Assembly: GCA_023079485.1 (NCBI GenBank)
Contig: CM041083.1
Location: 62,811,810 to 62,875,809 of the forward strand
Reading direction: 5' to 3'
DNA length: 64,000 nucleotides
Origin: Archilochus colubris
Taxonomy: Eukaryota > Chordata > Aves > Apodiformes > Trochilidae
In this document: positions 19,843 to 31,530 of the stretch, piece by piece
Layout: the number at the start of each line of letters is the position of its first letter
Numbering within the stretch: position 1 is the stretch's first letter
The notes under the pieces: model-generated
Seen by the model: the letters and a program-made list of their open reading frames with translations, nothing else
Told to the model about the DNA's origin: nothing
The model's database searches: none
Made by a program: the position numbers and the translations under genes

Positions 19843-22800
19843 TAGCATTCATTGGCATCCTCTGCCTGCCTTTTTCCTTGCTAAGAGGCAATCCTTCTCT
19901 GGGGCAGCTAATGGCAATAAACTTCCAGTGACTTCAGTGAGAACATTGATGGGACAGAAGTGCCTTAAATGAACACAGGAGGCATTTCCCAATGGAATTT
20001 CCCACTCACTTTCACTCATTCCCCCTTGAGAGGCTGCAGCATGAGAGCTCAGCTTCTGCAGAGTGATTTATTGCTTCCACCAGCCACTACCTCACCCAAA
20101 CTGTGCCTCTGAGCTAAGATTTTACCTCAAACCCTGAGCTGTAGCAACATCCTCAGTAGGACCATGGCCTTCACAGGGGTAAATTTCCCCATCTCACTAG
20201 GAGTCAAATACTGTGCAAAAGGCATGGCTGGGCTATTCTTGAGGGAGGTAAATAACAGCTTCATACACATAGAGCTGGATTTGATGCACCTACAGAGACA
20301 CAGAGACACAAGTAATGTCAGTGGTTACTTGCTGCATGGGGCTTGATATGTTTTTGGTATTTTTTTTAAGTTTTGAGGGGTTTTTTTCTGGTTTTTGTTT
20401 TTTTTTATTAAGTCATTGAACAGAGCAAATTGGGCAAAACTGGTTTTGCAATGAAAAGTGACACCTTTTGCCTGAGGAAATCACTTTGGAGTTTGTTGCC
20501 ACAATTTAATAAGGAAAAAGTGACTAAACAAACAAAACAGAAAATACAAGGAAAGAGGAAAAACAAGAACAAAAATGTTCCAGACACCTCCCTGAAGTGT
20601 CCAGCATGGCAGGGGAGTGACCTCCCCTCACCTTGCGTGCCAGGAGAGGAAAGGACTGGCCAGTTCATGTCCCCTGTGACAGGGAAATTCACAGCTGGGG
20701 ACACGACCCATCCTCAGGGCATGGATGAGGCCAGCCTGCTCCACACCATCCAGCCCCTCCTGCTGTTGGAGTGAGACAAACCAGTTTAAACACTGCACTG
20801 CTTTAAAAATCCCTGCCACCACATTCAGCTGGAAGCACAAAGGGGATGATAGATGGGAGAAGGAGGAGAGAGATCACAGACCTTCCCCCTGCTCTTTCTG
20901 GACAGAGTCACAGCAGCTACCAAGCATGGCATTCAGTCACTAAGAGCTTATCAAAAATGTGGCACCTGTGAAACAGCCTGGCACAACTCCAGCAGTCATA
21001 TTCAGCTCTGAGAAAGAGCAGAGCCTCACCATGCAGAGGACAACATAGTTTTCCTGCTGCAGCACAGCCAAGCCAGAGAGGAAATCTGTGTCCCACTTTC
21101 AGATGCCAAACTCTTTGTTCTCCTTCTCTGTGAAAACAGATATAATCATGCCCCATAGCCCAGAGGCTGCACTTGCTCATATATTTTGGGGGATGGAAAA
21201 TGAAGAACAGCAGGGCCAGCTCTGTCCACAGAAACCACGCACGAGCATGGTTCCAGCCCTCAGCTGTGGTTTTCATTGAAATAACCCAGAAAACATGCTC
21301 GTTACCCAGTAAGGGAATCATCCCTTGCTGCCTATGATCAGCCTGCAATTAGGTGGGCATTATTATTTCTACTGCTTCAATAGCCACAGCTTCCCTCTCC
21401 TCTCCCTACTTGTTGTGCTAAGCTCCATACAGAGGTGCAAAATGAGCAGCTCTTCTTCCAAGGCTTGTGGTATCAGGAGATAAGGCAGGTGAAGGAAAGG
21501 AGAGCTGCCAGCTCACACCAGGATGCAGGCCCTGACACCCTGGGACCAGACACAGCCTTTACTCTGTGAGCATCTCCACAGGGGACAGACACAGCTCTCA
21601 CATGCTGTATCCTCAGCAAATGAGACCCAGCATCTTGGTGGAGGTCCACCCCTAGTATAAAGACATTAGTTGTTTGTTTCTTGTGCCCATTAAATTTCTC
21701 CAGAAGAAAAGCATTTGCAGCCTGCATATCTTCAGCCTGCTTTTGGTTCTCCTTGGCACAAAATCCAAAATTGTGGCAGAGCTTCCCTTGGAGGAAGAAG
21801 AACCTAAATGAAATGTCATGGAGTTCTCTACCAGATGCTGGCAGAACAACAGCAAAAGTGATGTGAGCTGGTGAGCCTTTGGTAGCCATATTGCAGGTGT
21901 TCCTCCAAGCAGTACTCATGGGAGCTGGGGAGCAGGGAGAAAGTAGGAGGGGGGAAAGAGGGCTGAAGAGCCTGCCAGTTCTCCAGTGCCATGGAGACAG
22001 AAGAGGGATGGGGAGGGTTTCATCTTCACAGAGTGGCACCTCCTTCAGTGTCAGTCCCATACAGATAGACAGGAAGGAAGCAGACAGTTGTAACCCCCTG
22101 AAACGCCCCAGCAACTTTACATGCAGGAAAGCTCAGCTCCACTGCCAAACACTGACAGAGTTTGCAGCAAAGGGGTGCCAAGGGGCTGAAATGCTGAGTT
22201 TTGGGCTGATCCCTGGGATTGCAGCACAAAAGGCTAGGAAGGGAAGTCCCAGCTCCAGGCAGAGGCAGCTGTACTGATTCCTCTTCTGTTGCTGTCACCT
22301 AACCTGCCCCCACAGTCCTCCTAACTGCAGAACTCTGCCCAGGGAAACCTGGCCCAGTTTTCAGGCTCTCAGTACCATTTCTCAGTGCTGCTCCTGGACC
22401 ACCGTCCTCCTTCTCAACCTGCTTGGCAATGCCAGTTCCCTGGATGAGACTGGGGGGGCTCATGCCCTGCATCTCCACAGAAGCAGAAACACCCTCCCCA
22501 GCTTGGGCTTCTGCTCATGATGAGGGGGGCTCGAAGCAGAGGCCCATTTGTCCCTACATGCTAGGGCAGGATGGGAAGGACACTGCTTTCCCAGCAACTG
22601 GCATCTTTCTTGACCAAGGGGACATGCAGTGGCAGTGGCAATGGTGAGACAGAATGGTGACAGAATAAATTTAGGCATAGCATGAGTGCAGCTGAGGGTA
22701 AAGCACAGACAATGTGTACTCTTGCTTAGGGCAGAATAGCCATTTCAGACTGTTCCAACTGAGCAAAAGGCAGGCAAGGAGGTCTGCCCCCATTTGCTCA

Positions 22801-25800
22801 CCTCCCCAGCACTTTCTGTGAGGCAGAAACCATCCTTTCTCATGCTTTTCCCTCAGGGTGCTGAGCTCCCAGCCCGACATCCAACCCATCACGGGTGGAG
22901 GAGAGCACAGCACCTGCAGAAACCCTTCCCCAGGGATAATGATGCAGGCAGCCAGCTCTTCCCCACCACAGCTGCAATGCTCCCTTCTCCCACCCCAGCA
23001 CTCCCATCCCCAAGAGCAGACACTGCTGTCCCAGTGGAGGCACCTACCTCACGGTGCCAGCTGCTTTAGAGTCCTTGGGATGCTCAGAGCTGCTCACAGA
23101 GACACCAGCCCAGAGAGGCACATTCTGACCTGCTCTCTCACCAGTGGGGAGCTATGAGCCCCTCCTGCCTCTGAAGCCCTCTCCCCTTGCCTCACCCTAC
23201 ACAGCTCCTCATTGCCTGTATTGATGAGCCCTTAATGAGCTTTGAGCTCATGTCCAGTCAAATCAACACCCTGAATGTCGTGGGTGCGGGGCAGGGGGGG
23301 GGGATACCCAAAGCCACTGGAAAAAATCACGTCCCTGGGAGAGAAGAGGCTCCAAGGGCATGGGCCAGGAAGGAGGGCAGGAGCATGGGCAAAGGGCCTG
23401 GTGCTGAAAAAAGGGAGGAGGTGGGTTGCACGGGGTTGGTTGCACCTATGTTGCTGTAGCAGTTCCTGCAGGGATGGCTGCAGTAGTACATAAGAGGCCA
23501 CGAAAAGGCAGAGTGCACACCCCTCACCTTCAGTGTTTGCAGCTGGACAGTGGTCTCCATCCTATGGGTGGGCAGGGCTGGCTGCAGCTGTGCAAGGGAT
23601 GCAGAGGTCTAGCATGCCATGCAGGGCAGGGAGGTTGGGTCTCTGTCCCTGAGCCTCTCCTGCTTTCATACAGCCCCTGCAGAGGGCCAGGCTTGCAACA
23701 GCACAGCCCTGCAAAGTGGTAACAGGGCACACAGGGCTCAGGAGGAATCATCCCAAAGGATTCTGTGGTGTCACCATTAGGTACCCTACTAGCTGTGGGT
23801 CAGGCTTTTGGGGTGGAGGAGGAGGAGAGAGGAAGATGGATTTCTATTTTGAAGTCTCAGGTATCAGATATCAGCCAAGGAAAGGAGCCACATAGGAACA
23901 ACCAGCTGCTTAGTGTGCAAATCCTGTCACTGGCTACAAAAAGGGGTTGTGTGGAGTCTCTATTTCCTTTTTGTGGCCTAAAACAATTTGGACGCACTGG
24001 GAACACAGAGAAGTCTCTCCCAAAGTCAGTGTGCAGGAGCTGCTGGCTCTGTTAGGCATCGCCATACTAATGAGAACATTTTCAGAGGTACAAGGCAAGG
24101 AGCCCAAGTGAATTAAAGTATAATTATAATTTTGCTCAGAGATTGATGGCCAAAATGACACCTTCTCACTCACCTGATCCTCTCTTTGTGTGGAGGCAGG
24201 CCAAGGGATACTTAAATTAGTGACAGAGGTACACTCAGTGGCTTTCAACACTGTGGAGACAAATATGTTAGTGACCTGGATCCCTCCCATAACTCCCCTA
24301 GCCCATGCACAGGGGTTTGCTTCATTGCAGCCATCACTAGCTGCGCCAGCTCCCTGGGTGCTCAGGTGGGCTGGAGAGTACCCTGGCAATCCCATGCTTT
24401 ATTCCTCATTAGCACCTTCTTTAAAACTCCCCTGTATCATCTTAGAGCAGGCAATCACACCCATAACCCATCACAGCTAAACGTAATGCAGCTCATCTGC
24501 CAAAGCCCTTAACTTAGATGTGTGGGAGGGAAAACACTGCCTTACATCCTTGATGAGGTTGCTGCTCATGGTTCCATCTGTAGATTTGCTAATATCCTGC
24601 CAATAGACAATGTCTGAAGATCACATTTCAGGCTAAGTAGGCACTAGAGGACCGTGGAGGAGGCATTAAGACTCCCACACCAGATTATTTTGTCCATTAA
24701 AGGAGAAAAACAGAGGTGTCAGGAGGGCTGGCAAGAAGGAAAATGGAGAAAAATTACTTTTGCCAGGTAAACCCAGGGCTTGAGAGGGTTTGAGACCAGA
24801 GTGGGAGGAGCACACACAGACTGGAGGTACCCTGACAACAAGGCACCCTCTCTGAGCTGAAGCAAATGTTGTGAGCAAGAACCTCTTCTGAGAGCAAACC
24901 ATGGGTCTGACAGAGCACCCTGTTCTTTTTCCTCTGCCAAGGAGCCTGTGTTCCCCATGCCACTCTGTGAACTTGAGAATCTCCTATTTAGCTGATAATA
25001 ATGTTAAAAAATAGCAAACTACATCTGCCTCAGAAATCTTTCTTTTAGACTCTTGCCTGGGATAAAAACCATCCAGTGAAATGGTTCTGTTGCTCTCACT
25101 CCCTAGAAAACCCTCCTGGCATTGCCAGACCCACAAGGGCAGGGAGCACGTAGGGCAGAACAGGGAAATCATTGCCCACCACTCCATGGAGCTCTGCTGG
25201 AACTGCTGCCAGCTGAGTATCCCAGGAATGAGATCATGTCTCATACAGGTGAGCCAAAGCTCGCAGTGTTTTGGAGACCTTCCTCACAGCTCTGGGTGAA
25301 CGTGGGACTGGCAGAGGTGAGGTTCCCTATCTCCTGTGGAATGAAAAGGCACAGTCCTGGATGTGCTGGACCATGTAGGAGGCTCTGCTCTCCCTTTTCT
25401 GATAGGTTGTTCTGACCTTGGCAGTCATCAAAGTGCCCAAGCTGGGAAAGGGCTTTTTGAGTGTAATGTCATGTTACCAGGTCAGACTTTCTTTGGCCAA
25501 ACAAATCAAATCAGAGCAGGTACCTGCAGATGGTAGTTTCAGTGGAGAGTCAGTAGCAAATCCCCTGGCCTCCTTTTGTCAAAGGAATGAAACTTCAGCT
25601 ACCAAGAGATCGTAACTCAACCTTTCCTGAGCATGCAGTGCTTGGCATTAGCCTGTCCATCACTGTCCCCTTTTGGTCTACAGTCCCTTCTCAAGGGCCA
25701 TTGCTGATGTGACACCTCCTAAAATAAAAAGACAGTGAGAGAAGATAACAGTTCACTTACAGGGCAGGTGCAGATCACAGGCCTGAGGGAACCAGCCTGG

Positions 25801-26060
25801 TATATGCATTTTCAGACCTTCCCACATGGTTCTGGCTGAGGAACACCTGAGAACTACAGTGGGTTGAGTGGCAATACTAATTGCCATAGGCAAAAACATT
25901 CACTCCTTCCACTGAAAGCACAGCAGATCATCTCCCTGTGCACTGCTGGTCTGGAGAGAAAAAAACAGACAGCAAGTAGCCATTTCCACTGAAAGATTAA
26001 AAACTCAATTTGAAAACAAATGTTTTCTTTATAACTTTTGTATACAGTGTACCAAGCAAT
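19843..26060. other. Intergenic DNA without recognised gene
   Basis: About 6.2 kb. A T-rich tract lies at about 20350-20410 and a G-run at about 23288-23302. Some open frames exceed 200 codons on the minus strand (21473-22114), but none resembles a known family or shows exon-like boundaries. Confidence 0.5.
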
Positions 26061-26325
26061 AGAACAAGAAAAAATGGCCTCAAGTTGTGCTTGGTGAGGT
26101 TTAGATTGAATATTAGCAAAAAATTTCTTCACTGAAAGGGTTGTCAGGCAATGGAACAGGCTGACAGGGAAGTGATGGAGTCACCATCCCTTGAACAATT
26201 TAAAAGCCATGAATATGTGGTGCTTAGGGACATGGTTTAGTGATGGGCATGGCAGTGCTGGGTTAACAGTTCAACTTGGTGATCTTAAAGATCTTTACAA
26301 CCAAAACTATTCTGTGATTCTATGA
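26061..26325 (+). mobile_element. CR1 LINE 3' fragment
   Basis: Plus-strand CR1 tail closely related to the copy at 19446-19842 (shared words AATGGCCTCA, GGTTTAGATTG, GTGGTGCTTAGGGA, ATGGTTTAGT), ending TTCTGTGATTCTATGA. 5' truncated. Confidence 0.88.
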
Positions 26326-29300
26326 CTGATGTGTGAGTTGGAGGCAGTTAGCATCAAAGGCATCGGGGAGCAAGCGTATCTCTCAGCATCAGTCTGAGCA
26401 ACCCCTTCCTTTCCCAGAAGAAAGGGAAGTGGAACCAAAAAAAGAAGAGGGCATGTGGATATTTCATACTTGGCTAGAACTAGACATGGTCTGATAAGCC
26501 CTAATGAATTTGGGAACATGCCTCAGGAAAGAAGCAGAATTTGCTTGGAAGGGTGGGATTTGGAGATGTTCTCTTGGTTGTTGTCCATAAACATTAATGA
26601 GACTAAATTTTGATTCACCAGCATGTTCCCGGAAAATGGGAGCTTGGCAGATGCTCAGAGAACTGCTTGCTGTCTGGAGTATTTGCATTTGAAGCGTTTG
26701 GGCTGCCACCTCCAATGCTTTTGGCTGCTTGGGAAGCATCCAGCAAAAGAGCCCAACCCCACCACATAATCCAGGTGAGTAAACACAAGTGCAAAGAGTG
26801 TTTTTGGAATAACAGCTATAGGATGTGATGACATCAGTAAAAGCAGCCAAATAATCAGGTTGAGGCAGCCAAATAATCAGGCTTACCATCTTCTGGTTTA
26901 AAATTCAATTGCAAAAATCATTAGCACAATCATTGTAAAATAAGCAGAAGTATAATCCCTCAAGGATAATTTGCAAAGAGAAAAAGGGCTGCATTCACTG
27001 AGAAGAGCTGCCTCTAGCTGTGAGGCTGCCTGGCTCTCACTGAGCCCACCAAGTCCTCTGAAGGGAAGCAAAGCTGACTGCCACAGCAGATCTGGCAGGC
27101 GTTGCCTTTTTTGAGCCCAGTCTATGGCATGGTTTTCTCCACAACCTCAGAGACCTCGCCAACCTGCAGGTGGGGAAGGCCAAGCTGCTTTACCTCCTTC
27201 CTCCTTGAACAGGCTCAGGGCTCAGGTCTGGCCTGACTCCTGACACCCATCTGACACACATCTTTCCCCAAACAATTAGTCAGTAGGGTATGGACAGGGA
27301 ACGTGTGTAAGACCAGGGTAGGTAAGTCAGTGCAGTTCCTCTGTTCAGTCCTCTCTGATTCCACTCACAGGTGCTATACAGGACTCCCAGACCAGGTCTG
27401 CTGTTGTAAACTTCCCTGGTGGGGTCTAAGGTTGGTCTGTCAGCAGTGGCTGGGCTGTTCATACCCAGCAACATAATCACCACCCAGCCTTGCTGGCCTC
27501 TTCACCCCAGGAAACCTGACAGAACCTGGGCTCCTCCCTATCCTGGGCACCTTGTGCAATTGTTCCCAGTCAAGGTGGATCCTACGGCACAGGGAGAGGT
27601 CTTGCCCCACACATTTATAGTTCTCCAGAGGTTGCCAGCAACGTTCCTACGGCACACAGCTTCTTGAGAATATTCTTTCCTCAGGAACCTGTCCAATACT
27701 TTCCACAGCTCACACTTTTATTTAATAGTTGCCTTCACCCACTCATCTTAAACCTACATTTATGCCACTTGCCCCTGCAGCTGCTAGGAGCCCTTGAGAG
27801 CAATTTCATCAGCAGATCACTTGTTTCACAGACTGGGCATTTTTAAATCACTTCCACCGCCAGCAGTGCAAACAAAGCAGAACATGGTGGGGGAAGAAAA
27901 ACAGTAAAAGAAATATCATAAGAACAAAACTGAAAGCAAGTACAAGAAAAGAAACAGAATTTCCACCCTGGTGGAGAGTAAAGGTGACCTGCAAAAGAAA
28001 AACAGAATGAGCAGGAGCACTTTTGTTCATTTTTTTCCCCCCCTTGGATACAGGGAGAACTAGGGAGATAAAGTCACTGGAGATACTGGCAGTAAGACTC
28101 ATGAACTGTGAAACAATCAAGTTCTGTGGGTTTTCATTGTTTCTTAGTGGGTTTTCATTGTTTGTCCTGTGAACTTCACCTTAACTCAAGTGGTTAATGA
28201 AAACCTGGGAGAAAATCTTCCTCTGCTAAAGATTTATCAGCACTGAGCTTTTGGTCAGCAAGTGAGATCTGAAGTACCATGAGTCCTCTGGTATAAAATG
28301 AAGATGATCAGCCTGACAAGTCCTGAGATGTATTGTGGGAGGAGGGGGAAAACTGGATAGAAGAGAAAGAAAAAGGCCATTAAAGTAAAATGCATGCATT
28401 CAGAGAGGTCACAAGAGCATTTTGCCTACTCTTTCTTTCAGTGAAGAGTCTTCACCTCCAGCTTATTTGGGTGGAATACTTCCTGGTGTTGTGTCCATTT
28501 TTTCCATACAATTTGAAATAGATAGGTCTGTGTATATGGAAGTTTCTGAGAGGAGAGAAACACCCTGCTTCACAGGGCAGCATGCCTATGGCTTTTGTTA
28601 ACAGCTAAAGCACAGTGAAAACTCAGGCCTCTGCACTGTCACAATGTCTCCTTCCCTGGCTGGAGCAAAGCCGGTGGTGTTGCTTGAGGATGGCCCTGTC
28701 CCTGTGGGTTGCCCACACTGTTCTTCTGAACATGCTGATAGCTACAGCACCTCACTGCAACACAGGTTCAGTTTCCTGCTGGGTAAAATGAGACCTGAGT
28801 TGCCCTTCCAAAATGGGAGGTTTAATTCCCAGTGCCTGCATCCCAGGAGCCTCCAGAAAGCTCTTGACCTGACTGCTGGTCTCTAAGCCCTGGAGAGGGT
28901 ATTGACTCCTGCCTCTGGGCTTTTGGCTTTCTCCAGAGATGCTCTGAAGGCTGAAGTCCCCAGAGTACAAGCATGTTTGGGGTCGAGGTGACACAAGGAC
29001 ACCAGCTGTTCCCAGGGGGCCCCAGAGGGTCCAGGAAACCATGTACCACTGGTATCCATGGTGAGATTTGGGAGCAGACTCTGAGCACAGCAGTCTCCCC
29101 TTACCCCCATCATCCTGTCTATTATCCATGTCTTAGGAATATCTGAGTGAAACTGTGTGTTTCACTCAGAACACAACGTCCCTGTGATGTTGACCTCCTG
29201 GCCAGTACAAAACCAAAGAACAGTAGGCCCTGGCAACCAGAAGTGAGAGCTAACATGGACACTGGCCACAGGATTTCTCCAAGGAGAAGGGCTTCTGCCA

Positions 29301-30230
29301 GCTCTTGTGTACCAGCAAGGTTACAGCCCTTACCCACTGCAGGGAGCTCTCTTAGGTCTTCCCTACGCACACTCAACCACAAGTAATCCATCATGACAAG
29401 TACGTGGGCCTTGGGAACTAGAAGAAAAGCAAAGTTCTGGCTCCACTGCAAAGTGCCACACCTGTGCAATCTCAACTATCACCATGTAGGAAGGGACAGT
29501 GCCTGCACCATGAGGAAAAACCTCTCCAGCCTGCAGCCTTGCTGCTGCTTGCCCATGTGATGCACACCAACAAAACCAACCCTTGTTTGCAGCAATCTCA
29601 TTTCACTCCCCAGGGGATTTGCTTCTATTGATAGAATCAGACAGTGGGAAATTGTTTTGCTGTCGCTCGATGTGCTGTACGTCAGCTCATCCAAGGGATG
29701 TTAGCCAGAACAATCAGAAGATGCTGATGACACCTCTGTCCAGGGTGAGTAAAACATCCTTCCTTCCAGAGAGGAAAGAGATTCTGGAATGTTTTACCAA
29801 GATTACAGATTACTTCTACTTATAGTCAAGGACCAGAGGCTCCCAAACTCAAAACACCATCAGCAATGTATTGCTCACTGGTCTCTGTCACAACATGAAC
29901 GCAGGTGATATGATTGACACAAAAAGTACCAAAGTGTACCCCCAGCTTCCTCCACTCATACATTCATGTGGAGGTGCACAACATCTCAGATCACAATCCT
30001 TAACTTTCTGAAAAGTTTCACATTTCTCCTCTTCCCGCCAGGCCCCATGGGAGCCAGCAGGAAGGGTTTTGCTGTCACCTCCCCTGACTGCAGGTTGGGA
30101 CAGCTGGTTGGAGAAACCTCCTCATACAGAAAATTACATTGTGTAAGATTTTAGGCAGCAAATACTTTTTAAAATATGGATCTTCTCACTGCTGGCAAGG
30201 ACAAGTAACTCACTAGTAAACTAAAAAAAA
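26326..30230. other. Intergenic DNA without recognised gene
   Basis: No gene or repeat family recognised. Small features: a tandem duplication of GCAGCCAAATAATCAGG (about 26846-26881), a duplicated GTGGGTTTTCATTGTTT (about 28126-28165), and a perfect hairpin at 29142-29170. Confidence 0.5.
29142..29170. repeat. 12-bp perfect hairpin containing GTGAAAC/GTTTCAC
   Basis: TCTGAGTGAAAC, 5-base loop TGTGT, then the exact reverse complement. The arms carry AGTGAAAC, which resembles an interferon-regulatory-factor half site in inverted pair. No nearby gene gives it a role. Confidence 0.85.
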
Positions 30231-30279
30231 AAAAAATTGGCATTCATCAGAAGAAATATACTGACCTACAATTAAACAA

Positions 30280-31075
30280 GAGAGGTGAATTAATCACCAC
30301 TCATGCTGAAAGGCAGATTCTCAACACATTATTCACCTTTGTCTTTACCAGCACTGTTGGTCTCCAGGCCTTGGGAATAAACAACCAGCTTGATGCAAAC
30401 ACCAATGTTCCTTCAGAAAAGGAAGATTCAGTATATGAACTATTACAGGGGCTTGACCCCTACAATTCAATAGGCCCTCAATCCATCCACTCAACAGTGT
30501 TAAGAGAGTTGGCTGATCTTGTTGTGAGGCTGTTCTCCATAATCTTTGAGAAGTCAGAGAGATTGGGAGGTGTTCCAGAAGACTGGAAGAAGGCTAATGT
30601 CACAAGAAGAGCCTAAAGGAATCTCCAGGAAATTGATGGCCCATGAGTCTTAACTTCAATTCTGGGAAAGTTATGGAACAAATCTTCCCGGGGGCTACCA
30701 CAAGTCAAATGAAGCACATGATGGGAAACTCACAACAGAGAGTTGCCAAGGGCAAATCATGCTTGACAAACCTGATCTTCTTTTGATGACAGCGTAAACT
30801 GCTTGGCTGATATGAGGCAAGCAGCAGACATTGTCTACCTGGATTTCTCCAAGGTTTTCAGTAGGGTTCCCCACAGCTGTCTTCTAGACCTTCTTCTTAC
30901 AGTCTAGAGAAGTGATCCACAGAAGCGGTGGGCAGTTGTCTTATAGACCATGCCCAGAGGGTGGTGATAAAAAGCTCTCTTTCAAACTGGTAACCTGTCA
31001 AAAGTGGGATCCCTCAGAGATCAGTATTGGGCCCAACACTGTTTAATATCTTCAAAAGTGAACTGGATGATGGCA
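30280..31075 (+). pseudogene. Broken CR1 ORF2 (reverse transcriptase) remnant
   Basis: Three recognisable blocks in shifting frames. One is an open stretch at 30371-30616 with GLDPYNSIGPQSIHSTVLREL and VPEDWKKANVT. The second, about 30827-30880, encodes DIVYLDFSKVFSRVPHS, the RT motif A region with YLDFSK. The third, about 31006-31053, encodes GIPQRSVLGPTLFNIF, the RT motif B region. Stops and frameshifts separate them, so no enzyme can be made. The endonuclease part is missing. Confidence 0.88.
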
Positions 31076-31291
31076 GCCTGCCTATGAGGAAAGGCTGAGA
31101 AAAGTGGGCTTGTTCAGCTTGGAGAAAAGAAGCTCTGAGGGAAAACCTCATCATTGTGTTCCAATACTTAAAGGGTGGATACTCCTTTTTACAAGGAGTC
31201 ACATGGAAAAGACAAGGGGTAATGGGTAGAAGCTACTCCTGGGGAGATTCTGAATGGATGAAAGAGGAAAATTTTTTGCAAGTGAGAACAA

Positions 31292-31350
31292 GGGTTGGAC
31301 TCGATGATCTCTGAGGTCCCTTCCAACCCAGCCTATTCTATGATTCTATG
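31292..31350 (+). mobile_element. 59-bp CR1 insertion nested in older CR1
   Basis: Starts GGGTTGGACTCGATGATC and ends with two ATTCTATG octamers. It is flanked by AACAA on both sides (31287-31291 and 31351-31355; GAACAA if the boundary G is counted). Removing it restores a continuous older CR1 sequence (GAGAACAATCAGCCCCTG), which proves insertion. Confidence 0.8.
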
Positions 31351-31530
31351 AACAATCAGCCCCTGAAATAATCTCCCCAGGGAAGTGATGGATTCCCCAA
31401 CATTGAACACTGTTCAGCTGGACAGGATGCTGGACCATCTTGTCTAGGTCATGTTTCTACCAAGAAAGGTTGGACCAGATGATCCTTGAGGTCCCTTCCA
31501 ATTTGGTATTCTATAATTCAATGATTCCCA

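Larger units (their letters stand above)
30231..31530 (+). mobile_element. Longer CR1 LINE with reverse-transcriptase remnants and a nested CR1
   Basis: Decayed CR1 that retains part of ORF2 and the 3' UTR. The coding remnant runs to about 31080, then a deletion joins it to the 3' UTR. A separate 59-base CR1 tail is inserted at 31292-31350, and the host element resumes and ends near ATTCTATAATTCAATGATTC at 31530. Plus-strand, intergenic between genes 1 and 2. Confidence 0.9.

Noticed and set aside
21473..22114. 213-codon minus-strand open frame
   Set aside because: No recognisable domain and no supporting splice or promoter signal.
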